From Pelosinus fermentans (GTDB lineage: Bacteria; Bacillota; Negativicutes; DSM-13327), in the NCBI GenBank assembly GCA_002434245.1, contig DJJR01000032.1, positions 74,486 through 138,485 of the forward strand: a stretch of 64,000 bases of DNA, read 5' to 3'. Shown in pieces: positions 11,660-20,535 of this stretch. Under the pieces are notes generated by a model. The model searched no databases and was not told the DNA's origin. It worked only from the letters and a program-made list of their open reading frames with translations. The stretch's first letter is position 1, and the number at the start of each line of letters is the position of its first letter. Made by a program: the position numbers and the translations under genes.

Positions 11660-12652
11660 ATGAATAAGAAGGTATGTCTGCTTATCTTATTCCAAATTTG
11701 CTTATTGATCTCTTCAACTTTTGCTGAGGGTACTCGGGTTGTCATTGATGAGCAGGTTAGAGTGAATGGTGCAGCCATCAGCCTTGGGCAAGTTGCTAAG
11801 ATCAGCGGGGATGATGAAAATATCAATCAAGAACTGCGTCAGCTAAAAATTGGTGATGCACCTGCCCCGGGCAGCAGTTTTGTATTAACCAAAGAAATCA
11901 TTACTATGCGATTAGCAGCAGCGGGTATTGATTTAGCAAGTATTATGTGGAGCATACCTGATCGCGTGACTGTGATTGGCGATTCGCAGGTTATAAGTGC
12001 GCAAACATTGATTGATAAAGGAATCAATGCGATTCGGGATCAAGTAGGACCTAATGTCAAATATGATGATTTACATATACTTTATGCTGGACGTGAACAA
12101 GAGGTAACAGCACCTGTAGGGACTGTTACGCTGAACGCTTCTTTACCTTACGGAATTCGTTATAATACTCCGACTACTGTAATAATTTCTGTAAGTGTGG
12201 ATGGACAAGCTGTAACCAAAGTGAGTCTGAGATTTAAGGTGAATTTATATCGTCAGGTAACGGTGGCAGCCCGTCAAGTGAATGCTCGTGAGATCTTTAC
12301 TGAAGATGATTTGCGGTATGAACGGATGGATACAGGACAAATTGCAGCGGGTTTTATTACTGATAAGCATAAGATACTTGGATTAATGGCCAGACGATTA
12401 ATAACTCCGGGTATGGTGATAAGCGATTCCATGGTAAATAAGCCTGTAATTGTTAAACGGGGTAATATGGTAACTCTAACTGCTTTTATTGGCACCATAG
12501 AAGTAATAACCTCGGGGCAGGCTTTGCAGGATGGCTATGAAAATCAATTGATCCGCGTTAAAAATATCAGTTCTAATAAAATTGTTTTCGGTAAGGTTAT
12601 CGAAGAGAACAAGGTGCAAGTATTAACATATAAGAGTGCTTCTGCCTCTTAA
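11660..12652 (+). CDS. flgA: Flagellar P-ring assembly chaperone FlgA
   Basis: Periplasmic chaperone for FlgI polymerisation. About 330 residues with an N-terminal signal peptide (CLLILFQICLLISSTFA) and a C-terminal SAF-type domain (RQVNAREIFTEDDLRYERMD, then GLMARRLITPGMVISDSM). A GTG at 11651 is in frame, but AGGTGAAAG is spaced correctly for the ATG at 11660. Having flgA implies a periplasmic P-ring, so this is a diderm flagellum. Confidence 0.92.
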   Translation: MNKKVCLLILFQICLLISSTFAEGTRVVIDEQVRVNGAAISLGQVAKISGDDENINQELRQLKIGDAPAPGSSFVLTKEIITMRLAAAGIDLASIMWSIPDRVTVIGDSQVISAQTLIDKGINAIRDQVGPNVKYDDLHILYAGREQEVTAPVGTVTLNASLPYGIRYNTPTTVIISVSVDGQAVTKVSLRFKVNLYRQVTVAARQVNAREIFTEDDLRYERMDTGQIAAGFITDKHKILGLMARRLITPGMVISDSMVNKPVIVKRGNMVTLTAFIGTIEVITSGQALQDGYENQLIRVKNISSNKIVFGKVIEENKVQVLTYKSASAS

Positions 12653-12715
12653 AGAATAGTTGCTCTGGATGAATAAAAATTTCGTAGAGTGAGTAGAAAG
12701 TGAAGGTGTAGAACT

Positions 12716-13315
12716 ATGTTTAACCTAACAAAAAAAAATATTGGTTTCCTGTTAGGTTTCCTGTGCCTAATGTTCTTAGCAGCAACTCCAGTCTCTGCGA
12801 TGTCCTTGTGGAGTGATAGTGGGGCTAGCAGCAGCTTGTATGGTGATTATAAAGCTCGTGCTGTTGGTGATACCCTTACAATTATTATCAGTGAAAATTC
12901 TAGTGCAAATCGTGCAGGAAATGCTGCTAATTCTAAGTCCACCAACGTAAATATGAATGCTGGGACAGGGATCTTCCATGGAATTGCATCTGCTACAGCA
13001 GGTAATTCTGACAGCTTTCAGGCCAAGGGTTCTCTTGTCAATACCAATAATGTTACGGCAAGAATGACCGCTCAGGTTCTTGAGGTGAAGCCTAACGGAG
13101 ACTTAATTGTTTCTGGAACACAAAGTATCAAACAAAATGGTGAAGAACAGAAGATTACGATTTCCGGAATTGTACGTCAAGCGGACATTTCAGCTGATAA
13201 TACCATATTGTCTACTTACATAGGGAATGCTCAAATCAAAATAGACGGCAGTGGTCCAATTTCTAGAAAGCAGCGTCAAGGGATCGTTAGCCAGTTACTG
13301 AACTTCTTGTTTTAA
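12716..13315 (+). CDS. flgH: Flagellar L-ring protein FlgH (without lipobox)
   Basis: Outer-membrane ring around the flagellar rod. The 199-residue product matches FlgH in YKARAVGDTLTIIISENSSA and the C-terminal GIVRQADISADNTI and GPISRKQRQGI regions. In proteobacteria FlgH is a lipoprotein; here the signal peptide ends FLAATPVSAMSLW and there is no cysteine near the cleavage site, so it should be cut by signal peptidase I. Lies between flgA and flgI. Confidence 0.93.
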   Translation: MFNLTKKNIGFLLGFLCLMFLAATPVSAMSLWSDSGASSSLYGDYKARAVGDTLTIIISENSSANRAGNAANSKSTNVNMNAGTGIFHGIASATAGNSDSFQAKGSLVNTNNVTARMTAQVLEVKPNGDLIVSGTQSIKQNGEEQKITISGIVRQADISADNTILSTYIGNAQIKIDGSGPISRKQRQGIVSQLLNFLF

Positions 13316-13328
13316 AACGGAGGATATT

Positions 13329-14441
13329 ATGCGCAGGTTAATCATCATGATAACGGTTTTATCTTGTGTTATGGCGATTGTGCCAACAGCATTGGCAGCC
13401 AGTTCAATAACACGGATAAAAGATGTAGCAAAAGTGCAAGGCGTTAGAGCCAATCAATTGGTGGGATATGGATTGGTAACGGGGCTGGCTGGTACAGGTG
13501 ATTCAAATACACTTGTTCAAACCAGGCAGTCAATTGCCAATATGTTAAAGAATTTTGGGTTGACAGTAACTGATTCTCAGCTCAAATCAAAAAATGTAGC
13601 CGCGGTCATGGTTACTGCTCAATTACCAGCTTTTGTAAAGCCTGGTGATACCATTGATATGACAGTATCTTCCATGGGAGATGCGAAAAGTCTTCAAGGC
13701 GGTATTTTGCTGCAAACACCCTTGAAGGCAGCAAATGGACAAGTATATGCCGTAGGGCAGGGACCTGTTTCCACAGGTGGTTATAGTGCAAGTGGCGGTG
13801 GCAGCAGCCAGCAAAAAAACTTTCCGACTACTGGCACTACCCCTAATGGTGCAATTGTAGAACGTGAGGTACCTACCCAATTACTATCGCCCAGTGGTTC
13901 CATTACACTGGCCTTGAGTCAGCCTGACTTTACTACTGCAGCTCGAATTGGTGAGGCCATTAACAATCGGTTTGGTAATATTTCCACTACACGTGATCCT
14001 GGTACGGTAGTGGTCTCAGTTCCTAGTACTTACGATAATGATGTGGTGGGATTTGTCGCTTCTATAGAAGAACTTTATATTAATCCTGACAATATTGCCA
14101 AGATTGTTATTAATGAACGTACAGGAACTATTGTTATGGGTTCCAATGTTACGATTGATGAAGTAGCTGTAGCGCAAGGTGGACTCAGTATTCGTATTGA
14201 CAGAACGACAGATGTATCGCAGCCGCCACCTTTCTCTGGTGGATCTACAGTAGTTACAAATAATACTTCTGTTGATGTGAAAGAAGATAAAGCAAATGTT
14301 ATGGTATTGCCTTCTACGGCGAGTGTAGGCGATGTTGTAAATGCATTAAATGCCATTGGTGCAACACCACGGGATATTATCTCTATATTGCAGGCCATGA
14401 AGGCTGCTGGAGCCTTACATGCTGACTTGCAGATTATTTAG
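13329..14441 (+). CDS. flgI: Flagellar P-ring protein FlgI
   Basis: Periplasmic ring around the rod at the peptidoglycan layer. The 370-residue product has a signal peptide (about 1-23) and the family block starting RIKDVAKVQGVRANQLVGYG, then GTGDSN and IVINERTGTIVMGSNV. The length is normal. It begins 13 bases after flgH, so the two rings are made from one message. Confidence 0.95.
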   Translation: MRRLIIMITVLSCVMAIVPTALAASSITRIKDVAKVQGVRANQLVGYGLVTGLAGTGDSNTLVQTRQSIANMLKNFGLTVTDSQLKSKNVAAVMVTAQLPAFVKPGDTIDMTVSSMGDAKSLQGGILLQTPLKAANGQVYAVGQGPVSTGGYSASGGGSSQQKNFPTTGTTPNGAIVEREVPTQLLSPSGSITLALSQPDFTTAARIGEAINNRFGNISTTRDPGTVVVSVPSTYDNDVVGFVASIEELYINPDNIAKIVINERTGTIVMGSNVTIDEVAVAQGGLSIRIDRTTDVSQPPPFSGGSTVVTNNTSVDVKEDKANVMVLPSTASVGDVVNALNAIGATPRDIISILQAMKAAGALHADLQII

Positions 14442-14455
14442 GCAGGTGGATACGA

Positions 14456-14833
14456 GTGCAGATAGCAGGAATTAGTTCATCAAGTATGATAAGTAATTTG
14501 GATTCTGTGCAGACTAAAGCTAAAGGCGATTTTGCTGCTCATTTAGCACAGGAAACAGAAAAAGCGCAGCAGGCAAAAGATGATGCGAAGTTAAAAAAGA
14601 CTTGTCAGGACTTAGAGGCTGTATTTCTAAATATTATGATGACGAATATGCGTAAGACGGTGGATAAGTCCAAATTAGTAGATAGTTCTCAGGAAGAGAC
14701 GATGACATCTATGCTGGACGCGGAAATGACAAAAGATATGGCAAAGGCTGGAGGTATTGGATTGGCGGATATGCTTTACCGCCAATTACGTACCCCGGAT
14801 CCTGTCAGCAATAAGTCCCAGGCACCGAAATAG
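14456..14833 (+). CDS. flgJ: Rod-binding protein, FlgJ N-terminal domain only
   Basis: The 125-residue protein contains the rod-capping domain (KTCQDLEAVFLNIMMTNMRKT, then AGGIGLADMLYRQL) but not the C-terminal muramidase domain of proteobacterial FlgJ. Start is GTG 14456 after AGGTGG. A separate hydrolase must open the wall for the rod. The stop codon lies inside the transcription terminator. Confidence 0.9.
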   Translation: MQIAGISSSSMISNLDSVQTKAKGDFAAHLAQETEKAQQAKDDAKLKKTCQDLEAVFLNIMMTNMRKTVDKSKLVDSSQEETMTSMLDAEMTKDMAKAGGIGLADMLYRQLRTPDPVSNKSQAPK

Positions 14834-14846
14834 TGCCTGGGTTTTT
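14817..14846 (+). terminator. Terminator overlapping the end of flgJ
   Basis: CCCAGGCAC pairs with GTGCCTGGG around a 7-base loop and is followed by five T residues. The left arm encodes the last flgJ codons and the stop TAG (14831-14833) begins in the loop. Confidence 0.9.
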
Positions 14847-14887
14847 CTCATCAGTAAGGAAAGTGTAAGTTTTATTAGGAGGAAATT

Positions 14888-14979
14888 GAACCGCAGAGAA
14901 CACAGAGAGCGCAGAGGGGGTATGCTGAGGCCATGTTCTTTTACTCTGTTCTCTGTGTTCTCTGCGCCTCTGTGGTTCG
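14888..14979 (+). repeat. Family A (CAGAG-type) intercistronic inverted repeat
   Basis: Starts GAACCGCAGAGAACACAGAG and ends CTCTGCGCCTCTGTGGTTC; the arms are complementary with about 35 bases between. It lies in the noncoding gap after the flgJ terminator. Its open frame runs into the next gene and would add a false N-terminus to it. Confidence 0.9.
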
Positions 14980-15047
14980 TAAAGAACGTGTTAGAGTTTT
15001 TCGTATTTTTAAAAAGTACTAGTGGTTTTCTTAGGGGGGATATAACA

Positions 15048-16454
15048 ATGAATATTTTTAAACGTGTGTGCATATTGATGATGCTGATTATTTTTTGTTC
15101 GCAGATGGTGTGGGCAGCTCCAACTAAGTCCGTGCTGGAGAAAATTCGTTACAGCCAAAGCGCAGAGCAAGTGCGTATTGTATTTGATGTAAATGAGCTG
15201 CCTGAATATACCGCTCAGCTTTCTGCCAATCAGGATCAAATTATCATTGATTTTACAAATACAGATAGCAGTAAAATGCCAATATTGCAAATAAAGGATC
15301 CTATTGTTAGTAATGTGCAAGTGATTCAGGTTCAGCCAGGTAAACAGCGAGTAACCATTGCTCTCAAAAAACCGATTGTGTCTTACAAATTGTTTACACT
15401 ATCGAACCCCAAGAGGGTTGTAATTGATATTGTAAAAGAATTTGACCGTAAGTATGAGGAACAAATTGGAACTGGTTTAAAGTATACTTCATTATATCGT
15501 AATTCTAAGGCGGGCCCTATTTCTGCATATATGGTGGATCTAGCGCCTGGCAGTAATTATGTCATAAAGCCGGTACTATCCAATAATGCGATTGTGGATT
15601 TAGAAAAAGTACAAGCGATGGCAGAACGTAATAAAGGCATCGCTGCTGTTAACGCTTCTTATTTTGCTCTTAATGGAGAAATTTTAGGCCTGCTGAAAAT
15701 GAATGGTGAAATTGTGAGTTCTCCTACAATTGGACGAACTGCTTTAGGAATCTTGCCTGATGGTAAGATCTTAATTGATCAGATTGACTATAAAGGGACG
15801 GTTACCTTACCAGATGGAGCTGCAATTGCCATTACGGGGGTGAATCATGAGCGGGGGCAGGATGATTTAATTTTATACACTAATGATTATGACAATATGA
15901 CGGGCACGAATGAATATGGTACGGATTATATTGTGAGTCAAGATGTTGTTACTGCAATCGTACATGGCAATGCTGTTATTCCGCCGGGAGCAGTTGTGCT
16001 TTCAGCTCATGGCAGCAACGAAAAGGCGTTATCCAGTTTGAAAGTGGGTGACGCAGTAAAAATTAACCAGACACTTGGCTCTGTTTGGGATAAGACAATA
16101 TATGCCATTGGTGCAGGTCCACGGTTGATTAAAAATAACAGTGTATTTTTAACCAGTAAAATAGAAGAATTTCCTCCGGATATAGCAGTCGGAAGAGCAC
16201 CTCGTACTGCAGTCGGCGTAACGAAAGATGGGCATATTCTACTTGTTGTAGTGGATGGAAGGCAGCAGCATAGTATGGGGCTGACGCTGTTAGAATTAGC
16301 CTTATTAATGCAAGAATTTGGAGCTGTCGATGCGATGAATTTGGATGGCGGAGGCTCTAGTGAGATGGTCGTAAAAGGTAAAATTATGAATAAACCCTCT
16401 GATGGCCGCGAGAGATCAGTGGGAGATGCATTAATTATTGCCCCTAAGGATTGA
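15048..16454 (+). CDS. Secreted AMIN-domain plus phosphodiester glycosidase (NAGPA) protein
   Basis: About 468 residues: signal peptide (about 1-24), an AMIN-like beta domain that usually targets proteins to the cell envelope (about 28-125, YSQSAEQVRIVFDVNELPEY), then a NAGPA-type domain (about 165-468). Typical residues are AVNASYFALNGEILG, IGAGPRLIKN, RAPRTAVGVTKDGHILLVVV and MNLDGGGSSEMVV. The family cleaves phosphodiester-linked sugars; the substrate is unknown, perhaps wall-linked glycans. The start is ATG 15048 after TTAGGGGGG; upstream frame is repeat sequence. Confidence 0.88.
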   Translation: MNIFKRVCILMMLIIFCSQMVWAAPTKSVLEKIRYSQSAEQVRIVFDVNELPEYTAQLSANQDQIIIDFTNTDSSKMPILQIKDPIVSNVQVIQVQPGKQRVTIALKKPIVSYKLFTLSNPKRVVIDIVKEFDRKYEEQIGTGLKYTSLYRNSKAGPISAYMVDLAPGSNYVIKPVLSNNAIVDLEKVQAMAERNKGIAAVNASYFALNGEILGLLKMNGEIVSSPTIGRTALGILPDGKILIDQIDYKGTVTLPDGAAIAITGVNHERGQDDLILYTNDYDNMTGTNEYGTDYIVSQDVVTAIVHGNAVIPPGAVVLSAHGSNEKALSSLKVGDAVKINQTLGSVWDKTIYAIGAGPRLIKNNSVFLTSKIEEFPPDIAVGRAPRTAVGVTKDGHILLVVVDGRQQHSMGLTLLELALLMQEFGAVDAMNLDGGGSSEMVVKGKIMNKPSDGRERSVGDALIIAPKD

Positions 16455-16478
16455 TAATTCATGTTAATGCTGTATAAT
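16451..16478 (+). promoter_or_regulatory. Predicted housekeeping promoter of the 16505-18635 pair
   Basis: TTGATA, a 16-base spacer and TATAAT, followed by AAGGAGGTGG in front of the next start. The -35 box overlaps the stop of the preceding gene. Confidence 0.7.
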
Positions 16479-16504
16479 GAAAATAAGTAAGGAGGTGGCT
16501 TACC

Positions 16505-16813
16505 ATGCTTCATAGAAAAAGCATAGCAGTTTTGGTAATCGGTTTTGTGCTAATCGTTGGCAGCTTATTAGTTACTGCAAATAGTGTTGTAGAACAAAAA
16601 GCATCTCTGGCTGGAACCATTACAAGTAATGGCTTGGTTAAACCGGGGGATACTGTCCGTGAAGGTGACGTTTTGGTGAAAATCGACACAATAACGGGAG
16701 CGATACCAGCATCGAGAGCCACAGCCAATGGCGTTGTAAAAGAGGTATTAGTTTCACCAGGAGTTTCAGTGGCTGTTGGTGATGTAGTTGCTCGTATTGA
16801 AATCGGTAAATAA
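16505..16813 (+). CDS. Small membrane-anchored biotinyl/lipoyl-like domain protein
   Basis: 102 residues: one N-terminal membrane segment (about 7-26) and a barrel-sandwich hybrid fold suggested by two half motifs, VKPGDTVREGDVLVKIDT and SPGVSVAVGDVVARIEI. These resemble the lipoyl-like part of HlyD-type adaptor proteins. No canonical biotin (MKM) attachment site is present, so it is probably structural. It shares a promoter with the S55 protease gene. Specific function unknown. Confidence 0.7.
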   Translation: MLHRKSIAVLVIGFVLIVGSLLVTANSVVEQKASLAGTITSNGLVKPGDTVREGDVLVKIDTITGAIPASRATANGVVKEVLVSPGVSVAVGDVVARIEIGK

Positions 16814-16829
16814 AGAAAGGATGATATAT

Positions 16830-18635
16830 TTGGTAAAACTATGCAGGCAGTGTCGTCTGGCACTGCTTATTTTTTTATTAATGCTGCCTATGTCTTTAGT
16901 ATGGGCTGCACCCGAGATCATGCCAGTAGAGAATATAAAGGTAGGTATGCAGGGAATTGGCAAAACGGTAGTTTCTGGTACTAAGCTAGAAGAATTTGGA
17001 GTAGAAGTATTAGGGATTATGAAAAATAAGGGACCATCAGGAGATTTGATTTTGGTGCGAACCTCTGGAGATGTTATTGATCGAACGGGAGGAATCGCAC
17101 AAGGAATGAGCGGCAGTCCCGTCTATATCGATGGTAAGCTGGTAGGAGCGGTGGCCTATGGCTGGTCATTGACGGATCATAAAGTTGGCATGGTCACTCC
17201 GATTGGGGATATGCTGAAATTATGGGATATGCCGGACAATTATAATGCTACGATGCAGTTTATGAAGGAAGTACCAGATTTTGAGCCAATGACCACACCA
17301 TTGATGGTATCTGGTTTTAGTGAACACGCTTTAACAATGCTGCAAGACAAACTTAAACCTTTTAATTTAGTACCGCAAGAAGTCGGAGAAGCTCCTTCAG
17401 ATGTTGTGTTTTCTCCTCTAGAACCAGGGAGCGCCGTAGGTCTTGAGTTAGTTCGCGGTGATGTGAGTGTGGGGGCTTTGGGTACTGTTACTTATGTAGA
17501 AGATAATAAGGTTTTGGCATTTGGTCACCCCTTCTTGAAGAAAGGGAATATTGGCTACTTCATGACCAATGCCTACGTGTTTTCCACTGTTAATGGCTTA
17601 GAAAATTCATTTAAAGTGGGTACAATGGGAGAAGCCGTTGGTGTTATCAACCAGGATCGAGGAGCAGGAATTGCCGGATATCTTAGCCGATATCCTACAA
17701 TTATTCCGATACGCATCATCGTGAAAGATAATGATACTGGACAAACTCAGGATGCAGCAGTGCAAGTGGTAAAAGATGAGCAACTCTCATCCATTTTATC
17801 GGCTACCACCATGTTCAATGTCATTGACAAAACCATGGATCGGGTAGGGCCGGGAACAGCTAAAGTTAGTTTTGAAATTTCTGGTCAGAATATGCCCGGA
17901 GGGATTATTACTCGAGAAAACATGTTTTACAGCCCCGTCAGTATCGGTGAATTGGCCGTAGGTGAATTTTTGGAAGCCATGACCATGCTAACGGGCAATC
18001 CGTACAATCCCGTTAATCTGATGGATGTTAAAGTCCATGTTTCTGTCAGTGAAGAGCGTCGTACCGCTACCATTGTGGAAGCTCAGACAAAGACCCCTAG
18101 TGTAAAGCCTGGGGAAAATGTTGAAATTGGCGTAAAAATAAAGCCTTTCCGCGGCGAGCCGATTCAGCGCATCGTTTCCTTTACCATTCCTAAAGATCAG
18201 CCGGAGGGGCCTCTTACTCTAGAAGTGCGTGGAGGCGGAATGGTACCTTTAATCCAGCTGTTAGCTAAGAATCAGGGGATGGATGAAGGGTTACTAATGC
18301 TCGGCAAGCCAAAACCAAAGAATCAGGAATTCGCTGATGTGGTTAAAGAATTTATGGAACGTGACCGCAATAACGAAATTGTTGTAGAAGTTCTGGATAT
18401 GGCAATGGAGAATCTATTCGGTAATGCTGCATTAGGAAAAGATAAGAATAGTAGCAAGAAGCAAGAGAAAGATATAGTAGAAAATACCGTTTCTCTGAAA
18501 ACGGATATTAAAGCTATAAATGCTAAGGATAAGACAAAGCAAGGAAAAGTAAAAAACAGCATTACCACAGATTACATTATTGACGGTGATACACAAGTCA
18601 TAGTCAACGTGGTAAAAGACCCAGCAAAGAAATAG
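16830..18635 (+). CDS. S55 (SpoIVB-type) serine peptidase-domain membrane protein
   Basis: About 601 residues with an N-terminal signal or anchor (about 8-27) and an S55 peptidase domain: VGMQGIGKTVVSGTKLEEF, then the active-site GMSGSPVYIDGKLVGA at about 92 and AFGHPFLKKGNIGYFMTNAY further on. There is no PDZ domain, unlike SpoIVB itself. The C-terminal third is charged (KDKNSSKKQEK). Start: TTG 16830 with AAGGA 9 bases upstream; ATG 16821 abuts the ribosome site. The role is unknown; a housekeeping envelope protease is as likely as a sporulation one. Confidence 0.8.
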   Translation: MVKLCRQCRLALLIFLLMLPMSLVWAAPEIMPVENIKVGMQGIGKTVVSGTKLEEFGVEVLGIMKNKGPSGDLILVRTSGDVIDRTGGIAQGMSGSPVYIDGKLVGAVAYGWSLTDHKVGMVTPIGDMLKLWDMPDNYNATMQFMKEVPDFEPMTTPLMVSGFSEHALTMLQDKLKPFNLVPQEVGEAPSDVVFSPLEPGSAVGLELVRGDVSVGALGTVTYVEDNKVLAFGHPFLKKGNIGYFMTNAYVFSTVNGLENSFKVGTMGEAVGVINQDRGAGIAGYLSRYPTIIPIRIIVKDNDTGQTQDAAVQVVKDEQLSSILSATTMFNVIDKTMDRVGPGTAKVSFEISGQNMPGGIITRENMFYSPVSIGELAVGEFLEAMTMLTGNPYNPVNLMDVKVHVSVSEERRTATIVEAQTKTPSVKPGENVEIGVKIKPFRGEPIQRIVSFTIPKDQPEGPLTLEVRGGGMVPLIQLLAKNQGMDEGLLMLGKPKPKNQEFADVVKEFMERDRNNEIVVEVLDMAMENLFGNAALGKDKNSSKKQEKDIVENTVSLKTDIKAINAKDKTKQGKVKNSITTDYIIDGDTQVIVNVVKDPAKK

Positions 18636-18636
18636 T

Positions 18637-18697
18637 AAAGAAGACTCTGATTGCGGAGGGGGATCAAACCTTCTCCCCATCGGAGTCTTCTTTATAT
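18637..18697 (+). terminator. Long-stem terminator after the S55 protease gene
   Basis: AAAGAAGACTC pairs with GAGTCTTCTTT; the interior GGAGGGG region also pairs with CTCCCC, and T-rich sequence follows. Begins at the stop codon. Confidence 0.85.
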
Positions 18698-18743
18698 TTT
18701 ACCTATGAAGATAGAATATATAGCGTTATGGAAAAAGACGTTT

Positions 18744-18830
18744 GAACCGCGAAAGTTGCGAAGAAGTACGAAGAAGACGAAGGGATATTACTCTTATTCG
18801 TTGTGTTCTTCGCGTCTTCGCGTTTCAAAG
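18744..18830 (+). repeat. Family B (CGAAG-type) intercistronic inverted repeat
   Basis: Left arm GAACCGCGAAAGTTGCGAAG and right arm CTTCGCGTCTTCGCGTTTC in the 346-base gap before mlaE. The rest of that gap holds the terminator and a likely mlaE promoter. Confidence 0.85.
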
Positions 18831-18915
18831 TGTTTTACTTTTTCGATCCATGTTTTACTATTCCATCAATTTCCCATGCACGGGGTGCAGGGAACTTACG
18901 TTTTTTATGGAATAC

Positions 18916-18944
18916 TTCATAATAAGACAATTTTTTAATATAAT
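18916..18944 (+). promoter_or_regulatory. Predicted promoter of mlaEFD
   Basis: TTCATA (4 of 6 to TTGACA), 17-base spacer and a perfect TATAAT, about 38 bases before the mlaE start. Confidence 0.5.
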
Positions 18945-18981
18945 CGTAATATAAAGTTTAATGTCAATGTGAGGGATTATA

Positions 18982-19755
18982 ATGTTGCTAGCTATAGTAG
19001 AAAGCATTGGACGGCAAGTGATTCTTTGGATGGAAAATAGCGGTCGGATTATTATCCTGGTAGGCAATACTCTGTTTCATTTGCGGGAAAAGCCTAGGAT
19101 GAATCATGTACTGCATCAAATGGCGCATCTGGGTGTGGATTCTTTGCCGATCGTATTGCTGACGATTTTATTTACAGGAATGGTAATTACACTTCAGACT
19201 GCCACTGAATTTATTAAATATGGTGCTCAATCCTCTGTGGGAGGCGTTGTAGCAATTGCTATGGCACGGGAACTAGCTCCTGTTTTAACAGGGGTGGTAG
19301 TTGCAGGACGTGTAGGGGCAGCCATTACGGCAGAGATTGGTTCGATGAAGGTCACAGAACAAATTGATGCACTGCGGGTCATGGCGATTAATCCTATCAA
19401 ATATTTAGTAGTACCCAGGCTGCTGGCTTGTGTGATTATGGTACCCATATTAGTCATCTTTGCTGATGTCATTGGTACAGTAGGCGGGTACTTGGTAGCC
19501 ACCTTATACGCTGGTATCAGCTCTTTTACCTATATCCACTCCATTACACTTTTTACTGTAGTCAATGATATCATAGGCGGTTTGGTTAAGGCCATGTTTT
19601 TTGGCGGTATTATTGCGATTATCGGCTGTTATAAAGGCTTAACAACAGGTGAGGGTGCTGAAGGCGTGGGGCGGGCTACAACTGCATCTGTAGTTAGCTC
19701 GATTATTTTGATTTTTATTAGCAATTATTTTTTGTCTTTAGTGCTGTATCGGTAA
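18982..19755 (+). CDS. mlaE: Phospholipid ABC transporter permease MlaE
   Basis: Inner-membrane permease of the Mla system that moves phospholipids between membranes. The 257-residue product has a hydrophobic profile of about five or six helices and the family signature ARELAPVLTGVVVAGRVGAA ITAEIGSMKVTEQIDALRVM. First gene of an mlaE-mlaF-mlaD operon. Start at ATG 18982 with GAGGG upstream. Confidence 0.94.
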   Translation: MLLAIVESIGRQVILWMENSGRIIILVGNTLFHLREKPRMNHVLHQMAHLGVDSLPIVLLTILFTGMVITLQTATEFIKYGAQSSVGGVVAIAMARELAPVLTGVVVAGRVGAAITAEIGSMKVTEQIDALRVMAINPIKYLVVPRLLACVIMVPILVIFADVIGTVGGYLVATLYAGISSFTYIHSITLFTVVNDIIGGLVKAMFFGGIIAIIGCYKGLTTGEGAEGVGRATTASVVSSIILIFISNYFLSLVLYR

Positions 19756-19770
19756 GAGGATGGTGAGTGA

Positions 19771-20535
19771 ATGATAAAATTAGAAAATATTAGCATGAGT
19801 TTTCATGGAAAACATATATTGCAAGGCATTGATTTGGAAGTCAAAAAAGGAGAGACTTTAGTCGTAATCGGTCCCAGCGGCTCGGGCAAAAGTACGCTGC
19901 TGCGTTTAATGGTAGGACTCTTAAAGCCTACCCAGGGAGAGGTTTGGATTAAAGGACAAGAAATTTCTCATTTATCAGAAGATAATTTAAACAAAGTTCG
20001 TATCGGCATGGGGATGGTATTTCAGTACTCCGCCTTATTTGATTCCATGACAGTAGGAGACAATGTGGCCTTTGGTCTTCGGGAACATACTGCGATGACT
20101 GAGGCTGAGATTCAGAAGATCGTCGCTCGCAATCTTCGCATGGTAGGACTGGCAGGGCAGCAAGACGTCATGCCCAATGAATTATCAGGAGGCATGAAGA
20201 AACGGGTGAGCTTAGCCAGAGCCATTGCAATCAGACCGGAAATTATGTTATATGATGAACCGACGGCTGGTTTAGACCCCATTATGTCAGGAACCATTGA
20301 CCGGCTGATTATGAATGCCAAGCGTGTGTTATGTGTTACTTCTGTAGTTGTCACCCACCATATGTCCAGTGCTTTTAAAATTGCTGATCGTGTTGCGATG
20401 ATCCATGGCGGACGAATTATTGAGGTGGGTACAGTGGAGCAAATCAGGCAGTCTGAAAATCCTGTGGTACAGCAATTCATTCTTGGTCTAAAATCACCTA
20501 GCGCATATGTAAGAAGGAGGTCGGAAATGAGATGA
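19771..20535 (+). CDS. mlaF: Phospholipid ABC transporter ATPase MlaF
   Basis: Cytoplasmic ATPase of MlaEFD. In 254 residues it shows Walker A GPSGSGKST, signature LSGGMKKRVSLARAI, Walker B IMLYDEP and TAGLDP. The signature LSGGM is characteristic of the MlaF branch. Starts 15 bases after mlaE and overlaps mlaD by four bases (ATGA type), consistent with coupled translation. Confidence 0.94.
   Translation: MIKLENISMSFHGKHILQGIDLEVKKGETLVVIGPSGSGKSTLLRLMVGLLKPTQGEVWIKGQEISHLSEDNLNKVRIGMGMVFQYSALFDSMTVGDNVAFGLREHTAMTEAEIQKIVARNLRMVGLAGQQDVMPNELSGGMKKRVSLARAIAIRPEIMLYDEPTAGLDPIMSGTIDRLIMNAKRVLCVTSVVVTHHMSSAFKIADRVAMIHGGRIIEVGTVEQIRQSENPVVQQFILGLKSPSAYVRRRSEMR

Noticed and set aside
14757..15047. 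Open frame that would add about 97 residues to the AMIN-NAGPA protein
   Set aside because: It overlaps flgJ and translates the family A repeat; a strong ribosome site and signal peptide fit ATG 15048. The same reasoning rejects 5' extensions at 52232-52405, 53862-54185, 56437-56619 and 58528-58680.
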